The translations under genes and the position numbers were made by a program. Below the pieces are notes generated by a model. The model was not told where the DNA came from. It made no database searches and saw nothing but the letters and a program-made list of their open reading frames with translations. Shown here one piece after another: positions 45,436 to 55,600 of a stretch of DNA of 64,000 nucleotides (position 1 is its first letter; each line of letters begins with the position of its first letter). Origin of the DNA: Gemmatimonadota bacterium (GTDB lineage: Bacteria; Gemmatimonadota; Gemmatimonadetes; Longimicrobiales; Gaopeijiaceae); the NCBI GenBank assembly GCA_029879725.1, contig JAOUPR010000006.1:1-64000 (forward strand). The letters are read 5' to 3'.

Positions 45436-46391
45436 CAGGATCCTCCCGGCCGGCCCCGGATCAGGGCGCTCGGATTGCGTTCGAGGTAGTCCGCCAGGTC
45501 GCGCAGGGCCCGGCTCGCGGCGCTCAGATCCAACATGGCCCTTTCGAACTGCACCAGCGCCGGCGCCTCGGGATCGATGAGCCCGTTCATCCCCGCCAGG
45601 GTGGTCTCGAGCTCCCCCAGGGTGGCGGTGGCCTGGTCGCTGGTCCGGCGTACCCCCTCACTCATGGGAACCAGCGAGGAGTCGACCCGGACCAGGAGCG
45701 CCTGGAGATCACCGACGGCGGCGTTCAGGCCGTCGAGGGTCGCCGGAAGCCGCCGGACGGACGCCGCCAGCTCGGGCGACCCGGCCAGCTCGCCGAGCTG
45801 CCCCAACGCCTGCGTCGCCACGTTCACCAGGGAGTCGAGACGGACCTTGCCGAGATCGGCGATGATCCCGAAGGCCTCTTCCTGGATGCGCTCCAACCCG
45901 GTGTTCACCGTGGGGATCTCCGGGTAGGGCGCGCCCTCCACCAGTTCGTGCTCCACGGGATCGTCGGGGTCCAGGTCGAGGGCGATGTACTTCCGACCCG
46001 TCACCATGCTCTCCGTGGAGAGCTGGGCCCGGATCCCCAGGCCACGGAGGGTCTCGATGTCCAGCGGGTCGGCGACCCGGACCGAGGCTCCACGTGACTC
46101 CACGCGGTCGCGATCCACCTCGTAGACCACCGCGATGCGCAGGTCGCCTCCGGGACGCTGCATTTCGGGGAGATCCAGGAGGATGTCCGTCACGGCTCCC
46201 ACGTCGATGCCGCGGAATCGCACCGGCGCACCCACGTCCAGCCCCGACACCGATCCGTCGAAGAAGGACATGAACGTCCGCGTGTCGCGGAACAGCTTGC
46301 CGGAACCGAACACCACGACGGCGATCACCGAGAGGAGGACGCCGCCCAGCACGAAGCCTCCGATGAGGGTGGGATTGGCTCGACGGCTCAC
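45435..46391 (-). CDS. MlaD-type MCE protein
   Basis: A 318-residue periplasmic protein anchored by one N-terminal span (LIGGFVLGGVLLSVIAVVVFG). The MCE domain follows at about residues 40-120 (FDGSVSGLDVGAPVRFRGIDVGAV, LSTESMVTGRKYIALDL). A long helical C-terminus (about 150-310) forms the lipid tunnel in such proteins. The start is GTG 46391, one base after the ATPase stop. It works with the STAS-MlaE permease and MlaF-like ATPase to move phospholipids across the envelope. No MlaC-like shuttle gene is present. Confidence 0.9.
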   Translation of the reverse strand: MSRRANPTLIGGFVLGGVLLSVIAVVVFGSGKLFRDTRTFMSFFDGSVSGLDVGAPVRFRGIDVGAVTDILLDLPEMQRPGGDLRIAVVYEVDRDRVESRGASVRVADPLDIETLRGLGIRAQLSTESMVTGRKYIALDLDPDDPVEHELVEGAPYPEIPTVNTGLERIQEEAFGIIADLGKVRLDSLVNVATQALGQLGELAGSPELAASVRRLPATLDGLNAAVGDLQALLVRVDSSLVPMSEGVRRTSDQATATLGELETTLAGMNGLIDPEAPALVQFERAMLDLSAASRALRDLADYLERNPSALIRGRPGGS

Positions 46392-46392
46392 G

Positions 46393-47145
46393 CTAGAGTT
46401 CCCCTCTTCTCAGGAATCGACGAACCCGCTCGTGCTCGGAGTGATCGCGCAACTCGGTCGGCACGCCCATGTCGATCATGGTGCGACTCTCCGAGTCGAG
46501 AAAGACGCTGTTGGTACCGATGGCGAAGATGCTGGCGAGCTCGTGGGTCACGATGACGATGGTGGCACCCAGACTGTCACGCAACTCGATGATGAGATCG
46601 TCGAGAAGGCGGGCGCTGATGGGGTCGAGGCCGGCGCTGGGCTCGTCGAAGAAGAGGATGTCCGGATCCAGGGCCATGGCGCGGGCCAGCCCGGCCCGCT
46701 TCTGCATCCCACCGCTGATGTCGGGAGGATAGTAGTCCTCGAAGCCCGCCAACCCCACCAGGGCGAGCTTGAGCGCGGCGACCTCCCGGATCTCGTCCGC
46801 ACCCAGGTCGGTGAACTCGCCCAGGGGAAGCGCCACGTTCTCCGCCAGCGTCATGGAGCTCCACAGCGCCCCGCTCTGGTAGAGCACGCCGATGCGGCGC
46901 AGCATCTCCATGCGCCGGGCGGGCGCGGCCCGGGTGAAGCTCTCCTCGCCGTACAGGATCTCGCCCTCGAAAGGCTCGTTGAGTCCGATGAGGTGCCGTA
47001 GAAGGGTGCTCTTGCCGCATCCGCTACCGCCCATGATGACGAAGATGTCGCCCGTTCGGATGCTGAAGTTCAGGTCGCGCTGGAGCACGAAGTCTCCGTA
47101 CGCCATGGTCAGGTCGCGCACCGTGATGGCCGCCCGCCCCTCCAT
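46393..47145 (-). CDS. MlaF-type ABC transporter ATPase
   Basis: A 250-residue ATP-binding subunit with Walker A GGSGCGKST, the signature SGGMQKRAGLARAMA, Walker B DILFFDEPSAGLDP and the switch His in IVTHELAS. SGGMQKR is the MlaF-type signature, distinct from SGGQQQR importers. It powers the lipid transporter with the permease encoded upstream (TGATG overlap with its stop) and the MCE protein encoded one base downstream. Confidence 0.93.
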   Translation of the reverse strand: MEGRAAITVRDLTMAYGDFVLQRDLNFSIRTGDIFVIMGGSGCGKSTLLRHLIGLNEPFEGEILYGEESFTRAAPARRMEMLRRIGVLYQSGALWSSMTLAENVALPLGEFTDLGADEIREVAALKLALVGLAGFEDYYPPDISGGMQKRAGLARAMALDPDILFFDEPSAGLDPISARLLDDLIIELRDSLGATIVIVTHELASIFAIGTNSVFLDSESRTMIDMGVPTELRDHSEHERVRRFLRRGEL

Positions 47146-48287
47146 CAGAGACCCAGCGCGTAGAAGACGAAGGCGAAGACGCCACACGCCACGATGATGG
47201 CCACGATGCCGGTGACCACGGCGGAGGTGGCGGCGTCCCCCACGGAAGACGAGCTCTTCCCGGACTGGACACCACGCAGGCAACCCGCCGTCGCCACCAG
47301 GACTCCGTAGACGCTCCCCTTGAACACACCGCCCACCACGTGGGAGAAGCCCACCGCGTCGGCGGTCTGGAGGAGGTACTCCACGGGAGACAGGTCGAGC
47401 ATGGTCACGCCCACGAAGGCGCCGCCCAGGATCCCCATGGCGTCGCCGTACAGGGTGAGGAGGGGCATCATGAGGCAGAGCGCCACCACCCGCGGAAGCA
47501 CGAGGAACTCCATGGACGAGATGGACATGGTCTCCAGCGCGTCGATCTCCTGGGTGACCTTCATGGACCCGAGCTGGGCGGCGAAGGCGGCCCCACTGCG
47601 TCCCGCCATGATGATCCCGGTGATGAGGGCGCCCATGTCGCGCACCATGGCCACGCCCACCAGATCCGCCACGTAGATGGTGGCGCCGAAGGTCTGGAGC
47701 TGGATGGCTCCCACGAAGGCCAGGATCAGCCCCAGCAGGAACGTCACCAGCGTCACGATGGGGAGCGCCTCGAACCCACTCTGCTGCACGAGCAACGCCA
47801 GGTCCGACCCCCGGAACCGGGCCCTTCCCCGGAGAAAGCGGCCCAGGGTGAGGGCGAGCTGCCCGAGGAAGTGGAGATCGCTGCGGAACAGTTGATGCGT
47901 CTCGATGACCAGCTCGCCGATCCGATCGATGAAGGGATCGTCGGACACGGTGGACCGCGCGCCGTCCTTCTCCGGCACGGCTTCCGCGAGGGCGAGGAGG
48001 CGCCGCAGCCCCTGGGGAAGGCCGGCGGGATCGATGGTGACGTGTCGCTCCCTGGCGAGCCTGGAAGCGCTGGTCAGAAACGCCAGGATCGAGGTGTCCC
48101 ACTCCCCCAGTCCTCCGGTGTCGAAGGCGATGCGCGACACCACCGTCCCGGCGAGCTCGCGCTCGAGTTCCCCGGTGGAAGGGATCCCACCGGCGAGGCT
48201 CCACGACCCGCTCAACCGCACGACCAGCGTTCCTCCGCCCTCGTGCGCGAGGGTCGCTTCACCATTGGAGGACGCGACAGGAGGCAT
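47145..48287 (-). CDS. STAS-MlaE fusion, lipid ABC transporter permease
   Basis: A 380-residue fusion. Residues ~1-110 form a STAS domain (LVVRLSGSWSLAGG, VSRIAFDTGGLGEWDTSILAFL), which in E. coli is the separate MlaB protein. From about residue 145 comes the MlaE permease with hallmark stretches GFEALPIVTLVTFLLGLILAF, VRDMGALITGIIMAGRSGAAFAAQLG and EIDALETM. It forms the inner-membrane part of the transporter. ATG 48287 is chosen because the STAS fold starts there; an upstream in-frame start would add 30 basic residues. It is the first gene of the four-gene operon. Confidence 0.9.
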   Translation of the reverse strand: MPPVASSNGEATLAHEGGGTLVVRLSGSWSLAGGIPSTGELERELAGTVVSRIAFDTGGLGEWDTSILAFLTSASRLARERHVTIDPAGLPQGLRRLLALAEAVPEKDGARSTVSDDPFIDRIGELVIETHQLFRSDLHFLGQLALTLGRFLRGRARFRGSDLALLVQQSGFEALPIVTLVTFLLGLILAFVGAIQLQTFGATIYVADLVGVAMVRDMGALITGIIMAGRSGAAFAAQLGSMKVTQEIDALETMSISSMEFLVLPRVVALCLMMPLLTLYGDAMGILGGAFVGVTMLDLSPVEYLLQTADAVGFSHVVGGVFKGSVYGVLVATAGCLRGVQSGKSSSSVGDAATSAVVTGIVAIIVACGVFAFVFYALGL

Positions 48288-48427
48288 GGGCAAGAACCGG
48301 GACCGCGGGGAGACCCCACCGATCGGTGAGGTCTTCAGGACTCGCGGCACAGTAGGGTACGTCCGCCCCGGGGGCAATCACCGCCCCCGCGCCGCCCACC
48401 CCTCGTTCGGGACCGGCCGGAGTGGTG

Positions 48428-48865
48428 CTACCGCCCCACCTCGTCCGCCAGCGACGCCAGCGCCCGCTCCAACTCCTTCATGGCCCGTTCGAGGTCGACC
48501 TCCACCGCCTCCTCGACCTCCGCCAACTCGGCCTCCAGCGCCGCCTCCATCTCGGCGAGCGCGGCCTCCCGCCGTTCCAGCGCCCGCTCCACCTCGACGT
48601 CGATGGCCATGTCGATATCGACGCCGTGCAGCTCCATGGCCACGGAGCCGCACCCCACGTCGATTCGTTCCACCACCGTGGGCGCCACCACCACCCCGTG
48701 CGCTCCCGCGTGCACCGACACGCGCGGTGCCGACACCAGCACGGACTCCATGCAGCGCTCTTCATGGTCCATGGCACCGATCATAGCGTCCGTCACGCCC
48801 ACCCCCGCGAGCCCCGCTCCCGCGATGCACATCACCGCCAACACATCCGCCCCGAACCCGTTCAT
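48428..48865 (-). CDS. Exported acidic coiled-coil protein, function unknown
   Basis: A 145-residue protein. The N-terminus is hydrophobic (VLAVMCIAGAGLAGVGV), a likely signal or anchor, followed by a short beta-like region (VLVSAPRVSVHAGAHGVVVAPTVVERIDV). The C-terminal 60 residues are an extremely Glu/Ala/Leu-rich heptad helix (EVERALERREAALAEMEAAL…). I recognise no family. It could oligomerise in the periplasm. It lies between the Mla operon and the TonB-dependent receptor on the same strand. Confidence 0.6.
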   Translation of the reverse strand: MNGFGADVLAVMCIAGAGLAGVGVTDAMIGAMDHEERCMESVLVSAPRVSVHAGAHGVVVAPTVVERIDVGCGSVAMELHGVDIDMAIDVEVERALERREAALAEMEAALEAELAEVEEAVEVDLERAMKELERALASLADEVGR

Positions 48866-48954
48866 GACCGCCCCTCCCTCTCGCCGTCCGACACCTCACC
48901 GCATCCTGTATGAGATACGACGGAGGAATCGCCGGAAGGGTTGCAGACGACGAG

Positions 48955-48985
48955 AGCCCCGGCGGCCGTGATGGCCGCCGGGGCT
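48955..48985 (-). terminator. Hairpin terminator of the TonB-dependent receptor gene
   Basis: A perfect 13-bp stem (48955-48967 with 48973-48985) closes the 5-base loop GTGAT, 27 bases after the receptor stop. There is no T-run, but the position and strength fit a terminator. Confidence 0.7.
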
Positions 48986-49012
48986 CCGTCGGATCCCAAC
49001 CCGATCAGGCGA

Positions 49013-52000
49013 TCAGTTCAGGAAGTACTTCGCTCCGATCTGGATCTGCCAGCGGGAGAAGATGCCGGGATCCGTCACGAACGTCTCCGTGGCGCCGCTG
49101 AAGTTGAAGATGGGCTCGCCATCCACGTCCCACCCTTCGAGGAGGAGCGGAGACGTGGCCTTCGGGTCGGCGAACTTGCGCACGCCCCAGTCGCTGTTCA
49201 GCAGGTTCCCCACGTTGAGGATGTCCATGCTGATCTGGAGCGTGTTGGCGCCCTCGGAGGATCCCACCTTGATGTCCTGGAGCACCCGTAGATCGATGTT
49301 GCTGTACCACGGGTTCACGCCGCCCATGCGCTCGGCGATCTCCCCCCGATGCTGGCTCAGGTACGCGTCCTGCTCGATGAAGGCATCGAGGGCCGCCCAC
49401 TGCGCCGGATTGGCCAGACGGATGTCGCTCTGGCTGGCGGGGATGTAGATGAGGTCGTTCCCGCCCTGTCCGTCGCCGTTCACGTCACCGGCGTAGATGA
49501 AGGAGTAGCGGTTGCCCCCGGCCGCGGTGAAGCGGTTCCCCTCGGCCATCTCCATGAAGACGCCGAAGTGGGTGGAGGTGCGCTCGTTCCATCCCTTGGT
49601 GTACATGGCGGACCCGACGATGCGGTGACGCTGACCGAACTCGGACCAGGCCAGGCCGGGGTTGTTGGGGTCACCCTGCACGGGCTGGTTCTGCCAGAGC
49701 ACCGACGCGATCTCGGTGGACTTGAGCTTGTTCTTGGCGTCGGTGTAGCTGTACGACAGCATGGTGGCGAGACCGCTCTCGAACGCCTTCCGGAGCTGCG
49801 CGGTGACGTTGAAGTTGTAGCCTTCGCTGGTGTTGTCGATGACGTAGATCCCCGCGCCGCCGTCGGCGTTCAACTCGTTGGCGCCGAAGCCGCCGTAGTA
49901 CGGACGTCCATCGGCCAGCGTCCGCACCGGGCGCACCAGGTCGGCGTTACGCATGTAGATCCCGTTCAGGTCGTTCCCGTACATGACCTCCAGCGTTCCC
50001 GACATGTCCCACGGGAGTTCCTGATCCACGGCCAGGTTGGTGACCCACACCTGGGGCCACTTGAAGTCGGAGACCATGGCGTTCAGGTCGTACGACTGCT
50101 GCAGGATGGCGTCGTCCGACGTCGGAATCGGTGCCACGCCCTCGTTGAAGAACGGGGCCCAGAGATTGGGGTTGGCACCCGGGTTGGAGATGACGTTCCC
50201 CACCCACACGAAGGGAACGCGCCCGGTGAAGACCCCGGTCCCGCCGCGAAGCTGCGTGCTGCGATCGCCCTTCACGTCCCAGTTGAAGCCCACGCGGGGA
50301 GAGAGCATGGGCGTGGCGCCCGGGAGGCTGGACTGGTCCACGGTCTCGGGCTGGCCGTTCTCGTCCAGCGCCGTGAGCCCCCTGGAGAAGGGGTTGTCCA
50401 CCGGGTCGGTGAAGTACATCGGCAGGTCCACCCGCAACCCGTACGTCAGGCTCAACTTCTCGGAGGCCAGGAACTCGTCCTGGGCGTAGAAGGAGAGCTG
50501 ACCCACGTCGATGTTCTCACCCTTGTAGGGCGAGGTCGACGGCGTGACCATCCCGCGGAAGTCCTTCTGGTTCGGGTTCGCGGGATCCGTGGCGGCGAAG
50601 AAGTCGGCCAGCGACCCGAAGGTGGACCCGATGGGGATGAAGTCAGGAAGGAAGAAGACTCCGTGGCGGAAGATGTTGAACGAGTTGAAGAACCCGAAGT
50701 ACTCGAAGTTCGTCCCCACCGTGATGGTGTGGTTCCCCTTGTAGAAGGAGAGGTTGTCCGTGAGCTGGAGCACGTCCTGATCCAGGATGTTGTGGATGGA
50801 GAACGGCTCGTGTCCCAGCGTGGTGTACGTGACGCCGTCTTCCCCGATGTCGATGGTGGGGAAGTCTTCGCTCATGGGCGCCCGGTGGTCCCGGAAGCGG
50901 TTGTAGCTGGCGAAGAACCGGTTGGCGTACGAGTTCCCGCGGCTGTTCAGCTCCAACGCGAAGGAGTGCAGCTCGTTGTTGATGGTGTAGCCCGAGTTCT
51001 GGAACGGGAGGCTGGACGAATTCGGCCCGCGCCCCGTGTTGTTGAAGCTGAGCACGAAGGGGTGGGGGCCCAGGTCGCGGCTGGCGTCCAGATAGCTGTA
51101 ACGGAAGCTGAGGTTGTTGGTCTCGTTGATGTTCCAGTCCAGCTTCGCCAGGAGCTTGTTGTTGTCCGTCTCGTGGATGTACCCCTGGTAGGGGCCGGTG
51201 TCGTAGTTGTAGGCCTCCATCATGCGCTGACGGATGGCGTCCATGGTGGCCTCGGTCACGCGGGACTCCCCGAAGCCGGGCACGCCACCCTGGCTGGCCA
51301 CGAAGTCCGAACCGGGATCGTCACGGCGCTCGAGCTCGGCGTTCACGAAGAAGAAGAGCTTGTCGCGCTGGATGGGTCCGGAGAAGGTGAAACCGGACTG
51401 GTTGAAGGCGAGGTCGGGATTGGCCACCACGTCGTTGCCGGCCACCGTGTTGCCGATGAGCGACTCGTTGCGAGTGAACGTGTAGACGGAACCCTTGAAC
51501 TCGTTGGTCCCGCTCTTGGTGACGGTGTTCACGTTGGCCCCGGTGAACCCGCCCTCACGCACGTCGAAGGGCGCGATGGACACCTGCACCTGCTCGACGG
51601 CGTCGAACGGCACGGGCTCGGCGCCGGTCTGGCCGCCGGGAGACGGGTCGTCCAACCCGAAGGGATTGTTGAAGTACGATCCGTCCAGCGAGATGTTGTT
51701 GAAGAGCCAGTTCCGCCCGGCGAAGCTCATGTTCCCGTCGTTGCGCGGGTCGATGCGGATGAGGTCGCGGGTGCTCCGCTTCACGGAAGGCATCTGCGCG
51801 ACCTGCTCGGCCGTCACGAAGGTGGCGGCGCCAGTGCGATCACTGTTGAACACGTCGTCTTCCTGGACGCTCACCTCGATCCCTTCCAACTGAACCGCCT
51901 GCGCCGCGAGCTGGAAGTCCAGCCGCACCGTCTGGCCGAGCTGAACGTACACGTCGGTCTCGGTGGCCGTGGCCCGCCCGATCATCTCGACGGTGACGGT

Positions 52001-52264
52001 GTAGGGCCCGCCCACGCGCATGTTGGGGAGCATGAAGGTTCCGCCCTGGCGGACCAGAGTGGCGTAACGGGTGCCGGACGGCGTGTGCACCGCGGTGACC
52101 GTGGCGCCCACCAGGGCCTGACCGGCGTCGTCCGTGACGAATCCGTTCATGGCGCCCGTGGTCACGCCCTGGGCGGACACGGCCGACACGGTGAGCAGGG
52201 CGGCCGATACGGCCAGGAAGAGTCCGCGCAGCAGAGCGCCGGAACGGACGACCGATGTTTTCAT
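49013..52264 (-). CDS. TonB-dependent outer-membrane receptor with N-terminal carboxypeptidase-regulatory domain
   Basis: A 1083-residue receptor. ATG 52264 is preceded by GGAGG eight bases upstream and gives a signal peptide (…SAVSAQ). A carboxypeptidase-regulatory domain (GAMNGFVTDDAGQALVGATV, about residues 35-110) leads to a plug domain (TGAATFVTAEQVAQMPSVKR, NWLFNNISLDGSYF, DAVEQVQVSIAPFDVREGGF). A 22-strand-type barrel then runs to the C-terminal …IGAKYFLN. It resembles SusC/OmpA-like 'OM_channel' receptors of Gemmatimonadota and Acidobacteriota. It imports large ligands using TonB energy. The ligand is unknown. A terminator hairpin follows; it is divergent from the sortilin-like gene. 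Confidence 0.92.
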   Translation of the reverse strand: MKTSVVRSGALLRGLFLAVSAALLTVSAVSAQGVTTGAMNGFVTDDAGQALVGATVTAVHTPSGTRYATLVRQGGTFMLPNMRVGGPYTVTVEMIGRATATETDVYVQLGQTVRLDFQLAAQAVQLEGIEVSVQEDDVFNSDRTGAATFVTAEQVAQMPSVKRSTRDLIRIDPRNDGNMSFAGRNWLFNNISLDGSYFNNPFGLDDPSPGGQTGAEPVPFDAVEQVQVSIAPFDVREGGFTGANVNTVTKSGTNEFKGSVYTFTRNESLIGNTVAGNDVVANPDLAFNQSGFTFSGPIQRDKLFFFVNAELERRDDPGSDFVASQGGVPGFGESRVTEATMDAIRQRMMEAYNYDTGPYQGYIHETDNNKLLAKLDWNINETNNLSFRYSYLDASRDLGPHPFVLSFNNTGRGPNSSSLPFQNSGYTINNELHSFALELNSRGNSYANRFFASYNRFRDHRAPMSEDFPTIDIGEDGVTYTTLGHEPFSIHNILDQDVLQLTDNLSFYKGNHTITVGTNFEYFGFFNSFNIFRHGVFFLPDFIPIGSTFGSLADFFAATDPANPNQKDFRGMVTPSTSPYKGENIDVGQLSFYAQDEFLASEKLSLTYGLRVDLPMYFTDPVDNPFSRGLTALDENGQPETVDQSSLPGATPMLSPRVGFNWDVKGDRSTQLRGGTGVFTGRVPFVWVGNVISNPGANPNLWAPFFNEGVAPIPTSDDAILQQSYDLNAMVSDFKWPQVWVTNLAVDQELPWDMSGTLEVMYGNDLNGIYMRNADLVRPVRTLADGRPYYGGFGANELNADGGAGIYVIDNTSEGYNFNVTAQLRKAFESGLATMLSYSYTDAKNKLKSTEIASVLWQNQPVQGDPNNPGLAWSEFGQRHRIVGSAMYTKGWNERTSTHFGVFMEMAEGNRFTAAGGNRYSFIYAGDVNGDGQGGNDLIYIPASQSDIRLANPAQWAALDAFIEQDAYLSQHRGEIAERMGGVNPWYSNIDLRVLQDIKVGSSEGANTLQISMDILNVGNLLNSDWGVRKFADPKATSPLLLEGWDVDGEPIFNFSGATETFVTDPGIFSRWQIQIGAKYFLN

Positions 52265-52674
52265 CTCTCGGGCCTCCAATGGATCGAGGGTAGGGGAATG
52301 CGCTGTCATGATCTCGACGTTCGCCCGGGGAGATGGGCAATCGGACATCCCCCGAGCCCAATATCATGCGAGAGCCACGGTCGTTCAGCAAGCGCATGAA
52401 GCACGGTGCCCACCCCGGATCCATGGACGGGCGAGCTAGACCGGATACGGGTGGAGAAGTCCCCCGCCTTCGCCGGCGACGGGATCGGCATCCGCCTGCC
52501 CGGCAGCGACGAGACGCGGGCCGGCTCCGACGAGGACATCCCGGTCGCCGATCGCATGGCCCGACACGTTCCGCTCTCCATCTCCGCGGAGCCCCCCGCT
52601 CTTGCACCCCCGCGAGGGCATCCCCACTCTAAGCCCGAACAAAAACAGATCACGTCGAGGCAGGAGCCAAGACC
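52265..52674. other. Divergent promoter region, receptor and sortilin-like genes
   Basis: This 410-base gap between divergent genes holds no gene I support. On the minus strand GATATT near 52357 could be a -10 for the receptor. On the plus strand AGGAG (52661-52665) is the ribosome site of the sortilin-like gene. Open frames here are low-complexity read-through of GC-rich DNA. Confidence 0.5.
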
Positions 52675-55600
52675 ATGTTCGGGCAAACCCCCCGCCGCGC
52701 TGTGGGCGCGATGGCCTTCGTTGCCGTGTTGACTCCGGCGGTCGTGCACGCGCAGACCATCCCCGCGGACCAGTTGGACCCTCTCGTGTTCCGGCACATC
52801 GGCCCGGTGGGCAACCGCCTGGCCTCGGTGGCCGGTGTGGCCGGCGACCCCCTCACGTATTACGTGGGGGCGGCTTCCGGCGGGCTCTGGAAGACCGACG
52901 ACGGCGGGATCAACTGGCGGCCGCTCTTCGAAGAGATGGACGTCCACTCGGTGGGCGCCCTGGCCGTGGCGCCCTCCGACCCGCAGATCGTGTGGGCCGG
53001 AACCGGTGAGCCCCACATCCGCTCCAACGTGACCATCGGAGACGGGATCTACCGATCCGCCGACGGCGGCGAGCACTGGGAGCACATGGGGCTGGACGCC
53101 ACCGGCCGCATCAGCCGCATCGTCGTCCATCCCACCAACCCGGACATCGTGTACGCCGCTTCGGTGGGACACGCCCATGCACCCCAGCGGGAACGCGGGA
53201 TCTTCCGCACCGTGGACGGCGGCAAGACGTGGGAGCACGTCCTCTTCGTGGATGAGAACACGGGGGCCTCGTCGCTCATCATGGATCCCAACAACCCTCG
53301 CATCCTCTTCGCGGGAATGTGGCAGATCCGGGTGAACACGTGGGGACGCGAGAGCGGCGGCCCCGGCTCGGGGATCTTCATGTCGCGCGACGGTGGGAGC
53401 ACCTGGACGCGCCTGAAGGGGCACGGGCTCCCCACCCTCCCCGTGGGGAAGATCGACGTCTGCATGAGCGGCGCCGACTCGCGCATGATCTACGCCCTCA
53501 TCGAGACGGGAGACGGCGTGCCCTGGCACGGGCAGGAGACGGAGAGCGGTGAGCTGTGGCGCTCCGAAAATGGCGGATACGACTGGCGACTCGTGAACCA
53601 CAGTCGCGACCTGGGAGGGCGGACCGCCTACTACAACAACTGCCGCGTCTCCACGGCGGATCCCCACGAGGTGTACTTCCTCACGGCGGGCTTCTCGCGG
53701 ACGTTGGACGGGGGCGTCACGTACCGGAACGAGTTCGGGCTGCGCCGTCCGGGCGGGGACCATCACGACATGTGGATCGACCCCACCGACGCGGACCGCA
53801 TGATCGTGGTCCACGACCAGGGCCTCTCCATCTCCCGGAACCGGGGGGAGACCTGGCACCGGGTGGAACTCCCCGTGGGCCAGATGTACCACGTGACCGC
53901 CGACAACGCGATCCCCTACAACGTCATGGGGAACCGGCAGGACGGCCCCTCCGCGCGCGGGCCGAGCAACACGCGGGACGGGCCCTTCATCCCCCGGGGT
54001 TACTGGGAGACGGTGGGTGGCGGTGAGAGCGGATTCGCCACCCCCGATCCCGAGGACCCGGACATCGTGTGGTCGAGCGCGTCGGGCTCCGGCGCCCGCG
54101 GTGGCATCGTGGTGCGCTGGGACGCCCGCAACCGGCAGTTCCGCAACGTCGAGGTGTGGCCGGAGAGCACGGGCGGGTGGCCGGCGGAGGATCTCCGCTA
54201 CCGCTTCCAGTGGACCTTCCCGCTCCTGATCTCACCCCACGATCGCAACACCATCTTCGTGACGAGTCAGCACGTTCACCGCACCCGCAACGGCGGACAG
54301 AGCTGGGACGTCATCAGCCCCGACCTCACCACCAACGACAAGTCCCGGCAGGGGATCAGCGGCGGGCTCACGCCGGACAACATCGGCGTGGAATACTGCT
54401 GCGTGATCTACGCCTTCGACGAATCCCCGGTGCAGGAAGGCGTCTTCTACGCCGGATCCAACGACGGAAAGGTCCACGTGAGCCGCGACGGCGGAGAGGT
54501 CTGGACCGACGTCACCGCCAACTTCCCCGGCTGGCCTGAGGACGGCGTGGTCCGCGGGATCGACGCCTCGCGGTGGGACGCCGGGAAGGCGTACCTGGTC
54601 GTGGAGGCACACCAGGTGGGCGACTTCGCCCCCTACGTGTACAAGACGGAGAACTACGGCGCCGGCTGGACCCGGATCACCCACGGGATCGCCGACCATC
54701 CGCTCAGCTTCACGCGCAGCATCCAGGAAGATCCCGTCCGGCCCGGGCTGCTCTACCTGGGGACCGAGAACCGCATCTACGTCTCCTTCGACGACGGCGC
54801 GAACTGGCAGCCGCTGGTCAACAACATGCCGCCGTCTCCCATGTACGGGATCGTCGTGCAGGAGCACTTCAACGACCTGGTCATCGGGACGTACGGGCGA
54901 GGCTTCTGGATCATGGACGATCTCACACCGCTCCAGCAGTTGGACGGCGAGGTCCGGAACGCGTCGGCGTACCTCTTCCAGCCCCGCGACGCCTACCGCT
55001 TCGCCTCCACCACCGGCCGCTTCCGCCCCATGCCCGGCGACCAGACGGCGGGGACGAACCCGCCCTACGGAGCTTCCATCAACTACTGGCTCGGCGACGG
55101 AGTGGCCGGCCCGGCCACGCTGACCATCTCGAACGAGGCCGGAGACGTGGTACGGACGATGACGGGCACCACCGAGGCCGGGCTCAACCGCGTGTGGTGG
55201 GACCTGCGCGACGGTGGTACGGAAAGGATCCGAATGCGCACGACGCCCCTCTACGCGGACTGGATCGACCTGGGGTCCGAGCGGGTGATCGACCGGGGCC
55301 GGGGCCCGTCGGTGCTCCAGGCGCCCGGCAGGTACACGGTCACGCTGACGGTGGCCGGAGAGTCGTTCACGAAGACGCTGAACGTGCTCAAGGATCCCAA
55401 CTCGGAGGGGACCCTCGCCGACATCCGTGCCCAGGTCGCCGCCATGGAGGAGATCCAGAGCGACTTCGAGTCCGCGGCGGAAGCCGTGAACCGCATCGAG
55501 TGGCTCCGGCGACAGCTCCTCGACCTGAGCGCCGTCCTCGAGGACCAGGGCGGCGCCGACGACGTGGTGGGTGAGGCGGGGCGCTTGGGCGACCTCCTCA

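Noticed and set aside
52406-52732. A 108-residue frame between the TonB receptor and the sortilin-like gene
   Set aside because: Overlaps the sortilin-like gene start, low complexity, no ribosome site; it is read-through of GC-rich intergenic DNA.
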